A DNA stretch of 28,377 bases from Pelomyxa schiedti (lineage: Eukaryota > Evosea > Pelobiontida > Pelomyxidae), in assembly GCA_020536535.1 (NCBI GenBank), contig JAHLWZ010001022.1, positions 1-28,377 on the forward strand, read 5' to 3'. Below the pieces are notes generated by a model, which saw only the letters and a program-made list of their open reading frames with translations, was not told where the DNA came from and did no database searches. A program made the translations under genes and the position numbers. Shown piece by piece: positions 1 through 10,636 of the stretch; the first letter of the stretch is position 1; the number at the start of each line of letters is the position of its first letter.

Positions 1-644
1 AGAATCTGCCAGAGGGCAGGTCTCAGAGAAACCGTATGAGGCACATATTGGGTTGTAATTACAACAACCTCTCTCTGTGTCATGTGAGCCAGCACCAGAG
101 GAGACAGCACCACAACTGGGTAAAACTCCCCACATTGTGATTCTCAGTTTCAGTACAAACTTAGATTGACCTTGTGGAACTCAACATGTTGAACACTCAG
201 ATCAAGCTCCCATGTGGGAGCAGTAGGGAGTGCCTTCATAACAAATACTCGCCGCGAATGGGGTTGTCCTCGCCATCTCTGTATACTGTGCGGTCGTAGA
301 GTTTGCATTGTTTGTCTTCAGCTGAAAGAATCAATTTGGTGGCTGTGTCACATCAGCAGGAAATGAAGATCAAACATCTGGTAGTTGCGACTTGAACCCA
401 AAACGGGAATTCGCCTGCGGGTCATTATGGTACCGCGGGGAACAGTGGACTGAGAAAGGTGCCCAATACCAATCCCAGAATCATGATCATTGAATTGTTC
501 CACAGAGGTAAAAGGATAAGCTCTTTTTCCTTTTACCCCAAAAAACAACCATGGAAAGAAATGGGAAAAACGTGTGCCGTGGTGGTTTGAAAACAGCGCT
601 AATTCTTTTGACATGTTCTTCTAATGACCATATGACGGATTCAA
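1..644. other. no supported gene
   Basis: This stretch lies downstream of the TLDc gene. The only open frame of note is 88 codons on the minus strand (348-614). It shows no recognisable domain, and I see no convincing splice pattern joining it to a neighbour. It may be 3' untranslated or intergenic sequence, or hold an exon of a gene running off the left edge. Confidence 0.4.
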
Positions 645-1307
645 TTAAATGCCAAATATGGAGTAGACCTCGTAATCCTCAACAGTAAAAGCGTATGAGC
701 CTGCGAAAAACGTGTTCCACAGCTCTGACGACAGTGATAGTGTGTCAGGGAGCCTGTCTGGCATCGTGCACCTATATGGTAACTTCGTGTAACTGCTCTG
801 ATTTCCATTGCACAAGTTCGAAATGTGCAGGTCATGGCCGTCACCAAACGTGGGGCCGTAGCCTGGGTGTGCATGAATTGCATTGGTACCGGGAATTTGG
901 AACTTGATAACACTATTTGCATCACGAGGGTGCCCTGCAATTTTCCTCAAAAAAAGGGGTGAGAGAATGGCAGAAAAACCTGGCCTCTTTGCCGAGAAAA
1001 GAAATGTGGAGCCACTGGAATCTGCAACATATCCACAAGCAACGGAGGCCCAGTTTGCCCTCGTGAACCCCCCAAACACGTGGCCACTCGGCGTCCTCGC
1101 GATCACAAGCGTTGGGCCCCTGTTGTCACAAATGGCGTGGAACTGCGTGGACTCGAATCCGTTGACGGAAGCCCGGAATATCCTCTTTGCAACCACGGCC
1201 TCGGCGTCGCCAAACAAGCAGGTCTTCAGCCTCTGATCCAACATGTCAGGCACCGGTGCTCCCGTAGACGTTCCAGTCCCACAACCGCTCGCTGTTGTGG
1301 CTGCCAT
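645..1307 (-). CDS. stand-alone TLDc domain protein
   Basis: A single uninterrupted frame encodes 220 residues. After about 40 variable residues the whole protein reads as a TLDc domain. Visible hallmarks are IFRASVNGFESTQFHAICDN near residues 43-62, GPTLVIARTPSGHVFGGF at about 64-81, YGPTFGDGHDLHI around 149-161 and a closing GSYAFTVEDYEVYSIF. TLDc proteins (OXR1, NCOA7, MEAK7 families) are linked to oxidative-stress protection and binding of the V-ATPase. The original larger proteins carry LysM, TBC or EF-hand regions, none of which is seen here. ATG 1307 is the first in frame, with a TAA a few codons upstream. It shares a 266-bp upstream region with the divergent SPT2-like gene. The domain call is firm; the cellular role is inference. 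Confidence 0.88.
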   Translation of the reverse strand: MAATTASGCGTGTSTGAPVPDMLDQRLKTCLFGDAEAVVAKRIFRASVNGFESTQFHAICDNRGPTLVIARTPSGHVFGGFTRANWASVACGYVADSSGSTFLFSAKRPGFSAILSPLFLRKIAGHPRDANSVIKFQIPGTNAIHAHPGYGPTFGDGHDLHISNLCNGNQSSYTKLPYRCTMPDRLPDTLSLSSELWNTFFAGSYAFTVEDYEVYSIFGI

Positions 1308-1573
1308 TTCGTTGTTTTATGTGTTGAACAGAAAGAAACGCTGAGAGTTTCTGCTTCGGTTTTCTGATTGCATCTCCTAACTTGGGCAGGTGTAAGACAG
1401 CCAACTTGGAACTTCCTTGACAACTCCCGGAGGTTGTGGAGGAGTCGAGACCAAGGACATGTGGCCTCCCAGACTTCCAGGGACCTACTTGAAGGAATGG
1501 CTGCGTCGACTCCTTCACCAAGATCCATCAAGAGCGAAAAAGAAACCCAACAAAAGCCCTTTTTTTCCTGCAA
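1308..1573. promoter_or_regulatory. shared upstream region of two divergent genes
   Basis: The TLDc and SPT2-like start codons lie 266 bp apart on opposite strands, so both promoters and 5' leaders must fit here unless upstream non-coding exons exist. I see no clear TATA box. The region is of moderate GC content, unlike the very GC-rich exon that follows on the plus side. Confidence 0.45.
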
Positions 1574-4374
1574 ATGGCAACACACGCAACCGTATCGGCG
1601 ACTACCACCGTAACGCACTCTGCACAACCGAAGCCCACTGTTGGGTCCAGCGGGGCCGTTTCTCGACCACCCGCCTCGTCGTCGTCGTCCACCAGTCTCG
1701 CCGCCAGCCGCGCGGGCGCGGGCGCCGTCGGCCTGCGCTGGGAAGGCGGGGGCCCCGCCGCCCACACCCAGCAGCCCCGCGCGAGCGCACACGGGGCGGC
1801 GTCCTCCTCCTCCAACGGGCACAAGGCCCCGCCCCCCTCGTCCGCAACCGCCGCCCAGCAGCAGCAGCAGCAACAACAACAGCACAAGGTGCCGCCGCCC
1901 CTCGGGCGCAAGGCGGCGGACCCGCCGGCCAAGCGCAGGAGGACGGACGCGGACGCGGACGTGGGGGTGGGCAAGGGAGCCGGGGGGCCTGCGGCGCCCC
2001 CGGGGGCGGGGGGAGCGAGGGGCGGCGGAGGGGGAGGGGGCACGGGCAACAAGGCAGAGAGCACCGGGGGAACCAAGAGTGGACTTGTTTTGGATGTGCG
2101 TTTGGGTATTCCCATTCACTTTTAGCTTTAACTTTTGCTCGCGCTTCTTGTGTTTTTGGTTTTGGTTGTAAGTTGTTGAAATTGCATTTGTTGCCTTTGT
2201 TCTGTGCTCTGTTTGCTCACAGTCAATTTCGACGCCTACATATCTTTTCCCCCTTTTGCAACTGATAAATTTTGGTAGGGAATCCTTCTACCCATTCCAA
2301 AAAAAAAACCTGTTGTTGATCCACCAATTGAAAAGCCTATCGAAAAGACCACTGCACCCGCGAAACACCCTGCACATAGCCATCCAACCACCCTGGATAG
2401 GTCTAAACAACCTCACTCCACAACAAGTGTTTCACAAAAGACAACCATAACAGGTTTTTGAGAGAGCTCTCTTTTGGAATTGTAACTACTTCCACAGGAC
2501 CCCATGCAGTAGTACAACCTGGAAAGGCAACCTCGGCGGCCCAAAAACCACATGCGCCCCTTAAACACAGTACATTACCCACTGGATCCACCTCCAGCAA
2601 AATTTCTCCCAGAACAACTGCCCCTGTGAATGGTGCGCACAAGGTCCCTGTGGCCGAGTCAAAAAGCACTCAAATTATCCCTCCTCCACCCCTAAAGCAC
2701 TCCACAGTAGAACACGCAGGATCAAAATCTACAATTGCACCCCCCACTAAGAATGCACCTCCCTCGAAGAAATCTCCAACAAATGTCCCAGTAGCTCATT
2801 CTCACAAAACCACAACTTCGACATCTCTCACCATATCTTCGGTGGTCAAGCAGCCGAATCACCCTCCAAGCAAACCCATTAATACCGCAGCAGGAAAGCC
2901 AGCTCCCCCCAGTAAGCCACCTGCTTCTTCATCTGTCAAACCTCCAGCAACTTCATCTGTCAAACATCCAACTGCCTCGTCTGTCAGACCTCCAACTCAC
3001 TCTGGAAGCAAACAACCAACACACCCATCTGTCAGGCCACCTATTTCCTCAGCTGGTAAACCTACGGCATCAACAGTGGGGAGGCCAGTAACAACCACAG
3101 CGGGCAAGCCAGCTGTCAAACCTCCTACACACGCAACAGGGAAGGTCCCTGCAGTAACCGGCAAGCCAATGCCAGTACAAACACAAACTGCTCCAAAGCC
3201 TGCTCCTAAACCTACTTTGGTACCGGGAAAGCCACCCACTCTTGCCACTGGGAAGCCCTCCAACCCACAGCTTGGGAGGCCCCTTGCTCAAAGCCACTCA
3301 CCAGGTTCCTCAGCAGGAAAACCATTAGCAAGGAAGGAAACAGGAGCCTCACCGGCAGCTGCCTCAAATAAAAATCCCACCAGACCAGGTCCTCATCCTG
3401 CAGCAACCCAAAGGCAAGTTCCAGGACCCAGAACTGTTCCCAGAACAAATCAAGGTTCGAGACCTCTTTCATCAACAATGCCAAGGCTACCGGGAAATAA
3501 TTCCAGGGTGATGCCATCCACTGGAAAACCGGGTGTAGGTCCGTTGCATCCAAACACCGTGCCCCGCCCAGCAGTGCAGAGGGGGGGCATTCCTCAGCGG
3601 AGGCCCAATGCTCCAAGCAACTATGAAGATGCGTACGAGTCAGATTCAGGAGCGTCTGAGATTAGCGACGATCCCGACAATCCAGTTACTCATGAAGAAA
3701 AGCTGATTGACAAAAATTACAGTCAGGTGATAAGGTCGTTGTTCCCCAGTGGCTGGAGCAAAAGAAGAAGTGAGGGGGTTGTGAGTGATGACGAGGATAT
3801 ATCTGTGGCAAACAGGGACACTATACAAAGGGAGGAGCACCTTTCTTACCTTGAAGGTCTCAAAGAGGATAAAAGAGAGGCTGCACTTATAAGGGCTGAA
3901 GAAAAACGAGAGAAGGAGAGGAAGCTAAGAAAGCAGCAACTTGCTGCAAGAAAGAAGAGGGAAGAACACAGCTCTGAAGAAGAAAACGAAGGGGGAGGTA
4001 GGGGTAGTGGAAGTGGTAGCGGTAGCGGAAGCGGAAGTGGAAGTGGTAGCGGTAGCGGTAGCGGAAGTGGAAGTGGGAGCAGTAGTGGAAGTGGGAGTGA
4101 GGATGAGTCTGAAGGACAACAAGTGAAAAAGGATGCAAATAAGGGGAAAGAACCTGAACACAACCAAGTGGAGTCCAATCAAGTGGAAATTAACCAAGAA
4201 GAAAACAACCAAGTAGATCTAGTAGGAGGAGTTCAGGATGAAAAAATAGAACCGCCTGAAATGATGGGAGGAAGCATGGAAATGGAAGGAATTGCAGAAC
4301 CCATTGAAAGTGGGAAGCCTGAACTCGTTGACCCACATGCGGAGTTACAGTCACATGATGCGGAAATTCTCTAA
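1574..4374 (+). CDS. SPT2-like chromatin protein (three exons)
   Basis: My model is 1574-2095, 2279-2453 and 2498-4374, giving 857 residues. Introns are 183 nt (GTGCGT...GGTAG) and 44 nt (GTTTTT...CCACAG), with matching phases. The first exon is very GC-rich and carries a nine-Gln run. Residues 230-600 are a Lys/Pro/Ser/Thr-rich, probably disordered linker. From about residue 605 the protein matches the conserved SPT2 C-terminal region: an acidic YEDAYESDSGASEISDD stretch, then HEEKLIDKNYSQVIRSLF, then a charged helix EEHLSYLEGLKEDKREAALI and a basic KREKERKLRKQQ segment. A Gly-Ser run (about 735-767) and an acidic tail follow. SPT2 proteins bind histones H3-H4 during transcription in the nucleus. 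The N-terminal motif known from animal SPT2 is not apparent. Family call is moderate; exon 1 membership rests on phase agreement. Confidence 0.65.
1856..1882 (+). repeat. polyglutamine-coding CAG/CAA run
   Basis: Nine consecutive Gln codons, CAG then CAA then CAG, in exon 1 of the SPT2-like gene. The mixed codons would reduce slippage. Confidence 0.85.
4003..4098 (+). repeat. Gly-Ser hexanucleotide repeat inside the SPT2-like gene
   Basis: Tandem six-base units of the form GGWAGY encode about 16 Gly-Ser dipeptides. The tract keeps the reading frame and lies between the basic segment and the acidic tail, so it looks like a flexible linker. Confidence 0.85.
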
Positions 4375-5397
4375 CCACAACAACCACTGATCAAAAGCAA
4401 CACAAAACACATAACGCCACAAGAAAAATGACCAGCACCAACACTGAAACCCTCTTTTCTGGAAGAAAAAAAAAAAGGTTTTCAAAGAGTTTGTCAGCTT
4501 TACCAATTTTGTTTCTTTACTGTCCATAACAGTAGTTGCAGTATCGGTTGTTACACTTGTAATAAGAAGTTTGTGGCAATCAGTAGTTTCTTTGTCTGTT
4601 CCCGCATTCTGTGGTGACAGTTAGCATTTTGTTTCAAGAATACAAAGTTCAAACCACATTGAGCCATTTTCAGGGTGTTTCTCATCACCCACTATGAGCA
4701 CCTCCGAAGCAGGATAACAGACTTGAAGGTGTTAGGTCAAACTGGACAGGAATTTTCAGTGGGATCCACAATGTACTCACAATTGTCTGTGTGCAACAAC
4801 TCCGCAATAGGGAAAGCAATCCGAACTGTAGAGCCTGTCTCAATAGGATGTCGCAAAACCGTATTATGGCCGTGATACTACCATCAGTATAAGGTGCTTC
4901 AGGGTCATGGATGATTCAGGGCAAATGGATCGATCCACAGACATCAAGGGTCAGTGGGTATTCTTCAGTTTTTCGCTGGTGACCCTTACAACTGAGGAAG
5001 AGGCCCAGCTACTGGAACTCGAAACCAAGTTCTGTGTATGGAATGCCAACTGAAGCCACTGGAACCAAAGGGCCAGGTCAGTTTTACGTCTGCTCCATCT
5101 CTCACAGAAGCCACTCACAGGCATCAGCAACAAGTGCAGGGAAATCAGAGCGGCAATGTCATTCGATTTCCGTACTCTGCGGAAACCCACAGACATTTAA
5201 AGAAGCACAAGAATTGTTGAAAGAACCACCCACAGGCTGAATCGCCCTCAACTACAGCGTAAACTTCGCCCTTGCCAAGTCTACCACTCCTCCCTGTCAG
5301 AAAGCACGTCCACTCTTATTTACTAAACAGAAGAGGAGGCAATTGCTACCAAAATATTGACTTGGCTCTTAGGCAAGTTGCTCTGGTTCCAGACCTC
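4375..5397. other. intergenic, no supported gene
   Basis: Follows the SPT2-like stop codon. It starts with A-rich sequence likely to be the 3' untranslated region. Open frames here are short (81 codons or fewer) and lack domain features. Loose matches to the 30-bp unit of the following repeat appear near 5040-5140. Confidence 0.45.
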
Positions 5398-5740
5398 ATT
5401 CTATTCTGGTGATCACTGCAGCTCACCAACGCCCTTGGGTAACCCCTACCACTCAACAATACATTCTGGCAACTACTGAAACTCACCAGCTCTTTCCAGC
5501 AACTTTCAGCACTGACCGGCATGTTTCTATATCCACCCGAAATCACCAGTACACCCCAGCGACATCCAACCTTCACCAGTACGTTTCAGCAACTACCAAC
5601 ATTCACCATCGCATTCCAGCAATCCCCAGCTCCCATCTACAGATTACGGCAACCACTGGTGCTCACAAGCACGTTCCTCCAATCACCAACACTCACCAGC
5701 ACTTTCCGGAAATCGGTGGCCCACATATATATCCAATGGG
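5398..5740. repeat. degenerate 30-bp minisatellite, block 1
   Basis: About eleven head-to-tail 30-bp units. Typical copies start CATTCCAGCAAYCACCARC and continue with a CTCACCAGCA-like half. Copies differ at many positions but keep the 30-bp period. Because 30 is a multiple of three, a plus frame from 5409 stays open for 153 codons and reads as a ten-residue repeat (ATTxxHQxxP-like). That may be chance; there is no supported start or splice context. Confidence 0.75.
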
Positions 5741-6076
5741 GAGCGCACTTCTTGTGTTGTATTGGCTTTCATTTGAGGAGGAGCAAGTGCTAGACAAACA
5801 CAAGACAAATTATTATTCTCAAGAGAACGACAGATACTACATCAACCCTTTTGGGTATGAGAACACTTAACAGAGCTGCTGACTTCCCCCTTTAAATCAA
5901 TAAACAACACAACTTTCAGTCACCACTTTGTTGATGGCATCCATGGCACTGTAAGCTTATGGTTTTTCAAAAGGAAAAAAAAAAGAGCAGATTTCTGATA
6001 ACCTCCAATCTCTGGAGGGTCAGTGCTTAGCGCACTACTCAAGAGTAGGTTGGTTGTTTGAGACTGTGCAGGTACC

Positions 6077-6240
6077 CATTGGATATTCCAACAATCACCG
6101 GCTCAAATACATACATTCCAGCAACCACTGGCAATCAGCAGCATATTCCGGCAATCACTGGCTCATATATACACATTCCAGCCAGCAACAGCCAGCGCTC
6201 CTCAGTACATTCCAGCAACGACTGGCACTCTTCCAGCCCA
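6077..6240. repeat. degenerate 30-bp minisatellite, block 2
   Basis: Four to five further copies of the block 1 unit, with the better preserved core CATTCCAGCAACCACTGGC. One copy is about 34 bp. The block is separated from block 1 by some 330 bp of non-repetitive sequence. Confidence 0.75.
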
Positions 6241-6802
6241 AAAAGGAGAAGATTGGAGATTCCCATCGCGCCTAAATTTTGATTTTTTGGTTCCCACACA
6301 TTCATTCCCAAAAAAAGATAAAGACTACATACACAAAAGAAAAACAATGAACAGTGAAGAGAAGCTGTGTGCCGGGGTGCCATGGTGCTGGGGGTGCCCG
6401 GTCGCAACACACAGGGGGTCGGGCGTGGCCGCGCAGTGTGCGGAGTGGTGGCGGAACGGTGTCGCGTTGGAGGCCGTGAGGGGGATTATGGGACACGCCG
6501 GGGGTTAGCAGTCCACACCACTCGCGCGGTGTGCTGCAAATGGGATTGTGGGTTGCGTTTGGAGTGCAGTTATTGTCGCCGTTCCAAACCAATGCAAACC
6601 ACTTGTACATGAGTGTGTGGTAAATCTCCTCCTTCACCTGTAGCAATTTCCATGGAACTATGAGGAGATTGATGGGGAAAGTCGACGAACTAGCAGGTAT
6701 AGCTTTCTTGATAAAGCTTCTTTATAACTTGTGTGAAGGTAGCCGGCTTGGTAGCAGAAAGGCCATTACAATAGACGTAAAGGACACTCCGACTTGTTGG
6801 GT
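6241..6802. other. intergenic, no supported gene
   Basis: Contains A-rich stretches around 6305-6350 and a GC-richer stretch at 6370-6560. Frames on either strand are short and overlap without a preferred one. It probably holds the 3' end of the minus-strand gene that stops at 6803. Confidence 0.35.
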
Positions 6803-9302
6803 TTATGTGAGTGTGCACAGTTTTTCTTTGTTATTAAGCACAGACGGTGCGGCGTTTCGTAGATTTCTGTATCTGGATGCTGGTGAGTCTTTCAGTCTGT
6901 GGCAAACCAAACCTATGAGCCCATCTTCACAGGAAGAGACCTGTGTAACCAAGGAAATTGGGTTGGCTGACCTACGTGCAGTTCCAAATAGTGGTGATAT
7001 TAAACAAGATTACATGGGCAAAGTTTTTTTTTGTTTTGTGTTTGAGGAGTTGAATTGCAGTATAGCCTTTGGCTGTGAACAGTGCCAGTGGGTTTCGGTG
7101 TGCTGTGTTGTGTTTTGGGAGACTGTTGCTGTGCTGGAACGGCTCCAGAGACACCACGACGTGGAACTCCCACTTCCCCCCGATGTCTATGGTGTGTGTG
7201 AAAATAGTCTTTTCACACTTGCCACCGTTCTTCAATGGTTTGATAGGTTTCTTGCATGGGCCGAACTTGGTGAGTACTCCCTGGAAATATCTCGTGACAG
7301 TTATCTTTTTGGGGGTTGGTTCTTTTTTTTAATTTACAATTTACAATTAGCAGCTTGATAGTGTTTGAGCATTACGAGTGTAAGTAAATAGAATTTGTTG
7401 TGGTGTGGTAAATTTGTTCATATGATATGACATTCAAAATTTTGAACTGGTGAGGTGGGTGTATTGTATTGTATTGTATTGTATTGTATTGTATTGTATT
7501 GTATTGTATTGTATTGTATTGTATTGTATTGTATTGTATTGTATTGTATTGTATTGTATTGTATTGTATTGTATTGTATTCTGCTGCTACAACTAACCAT
7601 ACCTCAAAGTAAAGCCACCTGGAAGTGACAGTCCTAACCTTCAGTGCCATATCTGCCAGTGTGGTACTTGTATTGGATGGATCACAGTCCAATATGAACT
7701 CCTTCACATCTGCACCATCCCCCGGCCACGTCTTTTGGGCACTCCTCTGGTGTTGTGGAAATGACACACTGAGTATCAAGGAGTGCGAAGTGTTTGTGGT
7801 ACTTGTCAAAGGTGGTGGCGATGATGCAACGGCTGCAGCAGCCAGAGCAGCAGAAGATGGTGAGCCAGATTTAGAACCAGATGTAGAAGCACACATGAAG
7901 GTGGCACCCCCCACACTCAGTGGAGCAGCAAAAGGAAGTTGACTTGAGGTGGAAGAAGAGATGAGTGCGTGGTTGTTTGTTGTATTTGTCAGTATGCCTA
8001 ATTCAACGGTACCAGTGACAGCATTAGCAGCGGCGGTGTTGCTGGTGGCGAGGGAGGAGGCAGAAGCACAAGGAGAACCAGAACCAGATACGGACAATAC
8101 AGATGCAGATCCAGAAGCTCCAGTGTAAGTAGAAGGGGAAGAAGTACTGGTGGAGTCACCAAGACGATTAAGTCCCTGCATCAAGAGCCATCCATTAATA
8201 ATTAAAAAACCTACTCCCCTGATTCTATCTATCTATATACTACAAATACATCTACAGGTTAGGTTATTATACAACTGCCATTGATCATGGATTTGCTTGT
8301 TTGTTTGCTTCAACACACACCATACTGTACATCGCAGAGACATGCTCTTGGTACTCCCTGAGCTTCATAATCGCGGCGTCTCTCTCCTTCCGTTGTTCTG
8401 CCGAGGTCTCGTCCTTCTCCGCGAGTTGTTGCCTGAGGGTGTCCAGTTCCCGAAGTCTGATTTCAAGGAGCTCCTTCCCGCGTGCCTGAGCCTTTTGCTC
8501 TTCCTCAATCTGGGACTTGAGTGACTGGTTCTGGTTCGTGGCACCGTTCAGCAGCTCAATGAGTTTTCGATTCTGGTTGTTGGTCTCGTCTCTTGCCACT
8601 GTGACAACTCGCAGGTGCTCCTGCAACGTTGCATTGTTGGCAATCACGTCATGTGCTGAATGGAGCTTGGCTGAAAGCTCAGCGTTCTTGTTCCTAAGTT
8701 CCTCGCTTTCCTTGACGGCAGTTTGGAAATGGCTCTGAGAAGTGTTGGGCTTGCGCGAGTTGTGTTTTGTACTCTTCTTCGTCGTTTGAGACGGTATCAA
8801 GCAGCGTGATGAGGTACTGGTTGTGCTCGTTGGCCTCGTCCCTTGCGGCCGTGACGCAGAGCAATTGGCTTTGCAGGGTGGCATTGCTGGCTTTGCTGAC
8901 CGTGACGGCATCATCGTGGGCTGCACTGAGTTGGGCTGAAAGGGCTGCATTCCTGTTTGTGAGACCATCTCTTTCCTTGCAAAGGTCTGCGTTTTGTTGG
9001 AGGCTTGACTGCAACTGGTCGTTCAGCTTCCTTCTCAAACTACATCTCCGGACTCGTTCGTCAAAGACATACCCTGCCAACTCACGGGCCTTTTTCGATG
9101 CCTGGCAGCAGCGCTTCTTCGGGCTGCTCAGTTTGGAGGACGACGTGTGGGACCTTCTCCTCCACAGAAGCACAATTCTTGTTTGTTGATCATCATCTGT
9201 TCGCCATTCAATTAGCTCCGGGTGGCTCGGGTAGCTGGTGCTGATGGCAGCCACCGCTGGTGCCCATTCGTTTGCCGTCGACGCCGAGGCCCCGCGATAC
9301 AT
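6803..9302 (-). CDS. coiled-coil and Ser/Thr-rich protein, function unknown
   Basis: Proposed exons are 9302-8793, 8734-8321, 8175-7603, 7280-7014 and 6940-6803, all joining in phase 0 to give 633 residues. Residues about 90-290 form a coiled coil holding two related segments: NRNAALSAQLSAAHD...TAARDEANEHNQYLITLLD and NKNAELSAKLHSAHD...TVARDETNNQNRKLIELLN. A Ser/Thr/Ala-rich region follows (about 310-420), then a more globular end with SRWLYFE and GGKWEFHVVVSLE. The first intron (58 nt) has a weak GTCTCA donor but falls exactly between the two related segments; without it the frame shifts by one. The third intron holds the (TATTG)24 array. I do not recognise the family. A competing open frame lies on the plus strand (6660-7358). 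Joining the coiled-coil part to the C-terminal part rests on phase and splice signals only; they could be two genes. Confidence 0.45.
7461..7580. repeat. perfect pentanucleotide microsatellite (TATTG)24
   Basis: One hundred and twenty bases of exact GTATT/TATTG repeat without a single interruption, read as AATAC on the minus strand. It lies about 20 nt inside the proposed intron 7602-7281 of the minus-strand gene. The lack of interruptions suggests recent expansion. Confidence 0.97.
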
Positions 9303-10636
9303 CCCATAAGTTGCGTGGTGCCTCTCTCGTCGGGGATGCGGCGCGATGGATGGACGTGCAGGGATTGATGATTTGGGTGGGGTTGGGGATAGAGTGTGGG
9401 GTATTTTTGGCCACAGCAACATCAATGTGGATTTTTGTTTGGTGTGTTTGTGGCTGGGAACGTGAGGGGGGAACAAGCAACCAAATGAGAACATCAACAT
9501 CAACACTCAGTGGTGGCTAGTGAAATGGAGAACTGATTGCAAATTGGATCACCCACCTGAGAGTGTTCAAATACTAGTCAGTTCAAGAATCGTTGTGGAC
9601 TTCAGGTCACATGGAAAAAAAGTGTACCGTCGCCAATAATCTAATTTGCTTGTCGTAGTGTGCAAATATCCTATTGACTTCTCCACAAGGAGATTATTTT
9701 ATTTTGGCAGATCGCGTTCAAGTGTTGAGGAAGCTGGGGAAACGTGGACGCGCTGCGTTGAATGAGATGAAAAGTGTGACTCAGCGTTTTAGTGTTACGA
9801 GACAGTGGAAGGTCTCTCCTCATCCGTACTTCCCAATAATGGTCTATCTTACTTTCTCACTTGTTTGGTTCTGTTTTCTTTTCCATCAAGCTGGCCCAGA
9901 TATGAGCTACACTGTGTTCTGCCTTTTGGGATGTGAACAAGAAAGAAATTATCATAAGTGTCAAGCCGGACTGCAGGTAGGATTCCATTGTTAATTGGGA
10001 ATATAGCTATATTCCCATCAAGTAACTGGCTATCCCCCCAAAAAAGTTATACTTCTAATTTTCCTGCTAGCTATGGCCTGTATGTTCTTCCAAGCCGCCT
10101 TATTTTGATCCCGTTGTATGGGATCAAATACAATGTTGATTTCTCAAACACGTGACGTTCATGTTCTTTTCTTTTTTTTTTTTTTTCCCCCATTTTCAAT
10201 AAAAAACCAACAAGTGTCCCTCTCCTTATCTTTGACTGAAGTGGGTGATCCAGTGTATCCTGATGCTCAGTGACTCTGGCACCGCTCTCTGATCAACCTC
10301 ACAGCAACCAGTGCGCCATATGAACGGGCGTTGGCACCACAACGGGCGTGGTTCCGATGTCAAAGCAAGAAATGCCGGTTCCCCAATTGCAGGTGAAGCA
10401 GGCTCCATTGGCGGAGGCTGGCCTCAAAGCATATGTGGTTCCTACAGGGGAATTGGATGTCCCTTTTGATCGTCACGGAAAGACGATCAAGTTTCAGAGT
10501 GACTGGGCCCAACACAACGGCTCTTGTATTCAGACCTAGTCTCTACCAGCACCAATTCAGTGACATTCTTGTTATCTACCGCCCACAAGGAACCTTGGGA
10601 AACTCATCAGCAAATTTCCTTTTCAAAATAGGAGCT
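9303..10636. other. unresolved stretch, possible exons on plus strand
   Basis: Lies between the start of the minus-strand coiled-coil gene and the plus-strand winged-helix-like gene. It contains a few protein-like plus frames (9687-9815 and about 10345-10539) and long pyrimidine runs near 9850-9890 and 10170-10190 that resemble 3' splice regions. I could not assemble a consistent gene. The remainder is AT-rich and featureless. Confidence 0.35.
9687..9815 (+). CDS. possible exon of an unrecognised gene
   Basis: The frame GDYFILADRVQVLRKLGKRG continues to RQWK. It is preceded by CTCCACAAG and followed by GTCTCT and a pyrimidine-rich stretch. It has protein-like composition and a basic helix-forming look, but no family match. 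Joining to the next likely exon fails in phase, so start, end and partners are all uncertain. Confidence 0.2.

Noticed and set aside
380-420. tRNA-like T-arm on the minus strand (GGTTCAAGTCGCAACTACC)
   Set aside because: The T stem has a mismatch and no matching acceptor, D or anticodon arm is found about 70 bases upstream.
1226-2119. 297-codon minus-strand frame opposite SPT2-like exon 1
   Set aside because: It is a GC-rich antisense shadow with Arg/Gly/Pro composition only; the plus frame joins in phase to the conserved SPT2 region.
3846-4212. minus-strand frames of Leu-Pro, His-Phe and Thr-Ser repeats
   Set aside because: They are the three antisense readings of the Gly-Ser hexamer repeat in the SPT2-like gene.
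6660-7358. 232-codon plus-strand open frame as the main gene
   Set aside because: It reads through GT-rich runs like introns of this genome and lacks a domain. The opposite strand gives phase-0 joins at three consecutive junctions connecting to a longer gene. Kept as an open question in the findings.
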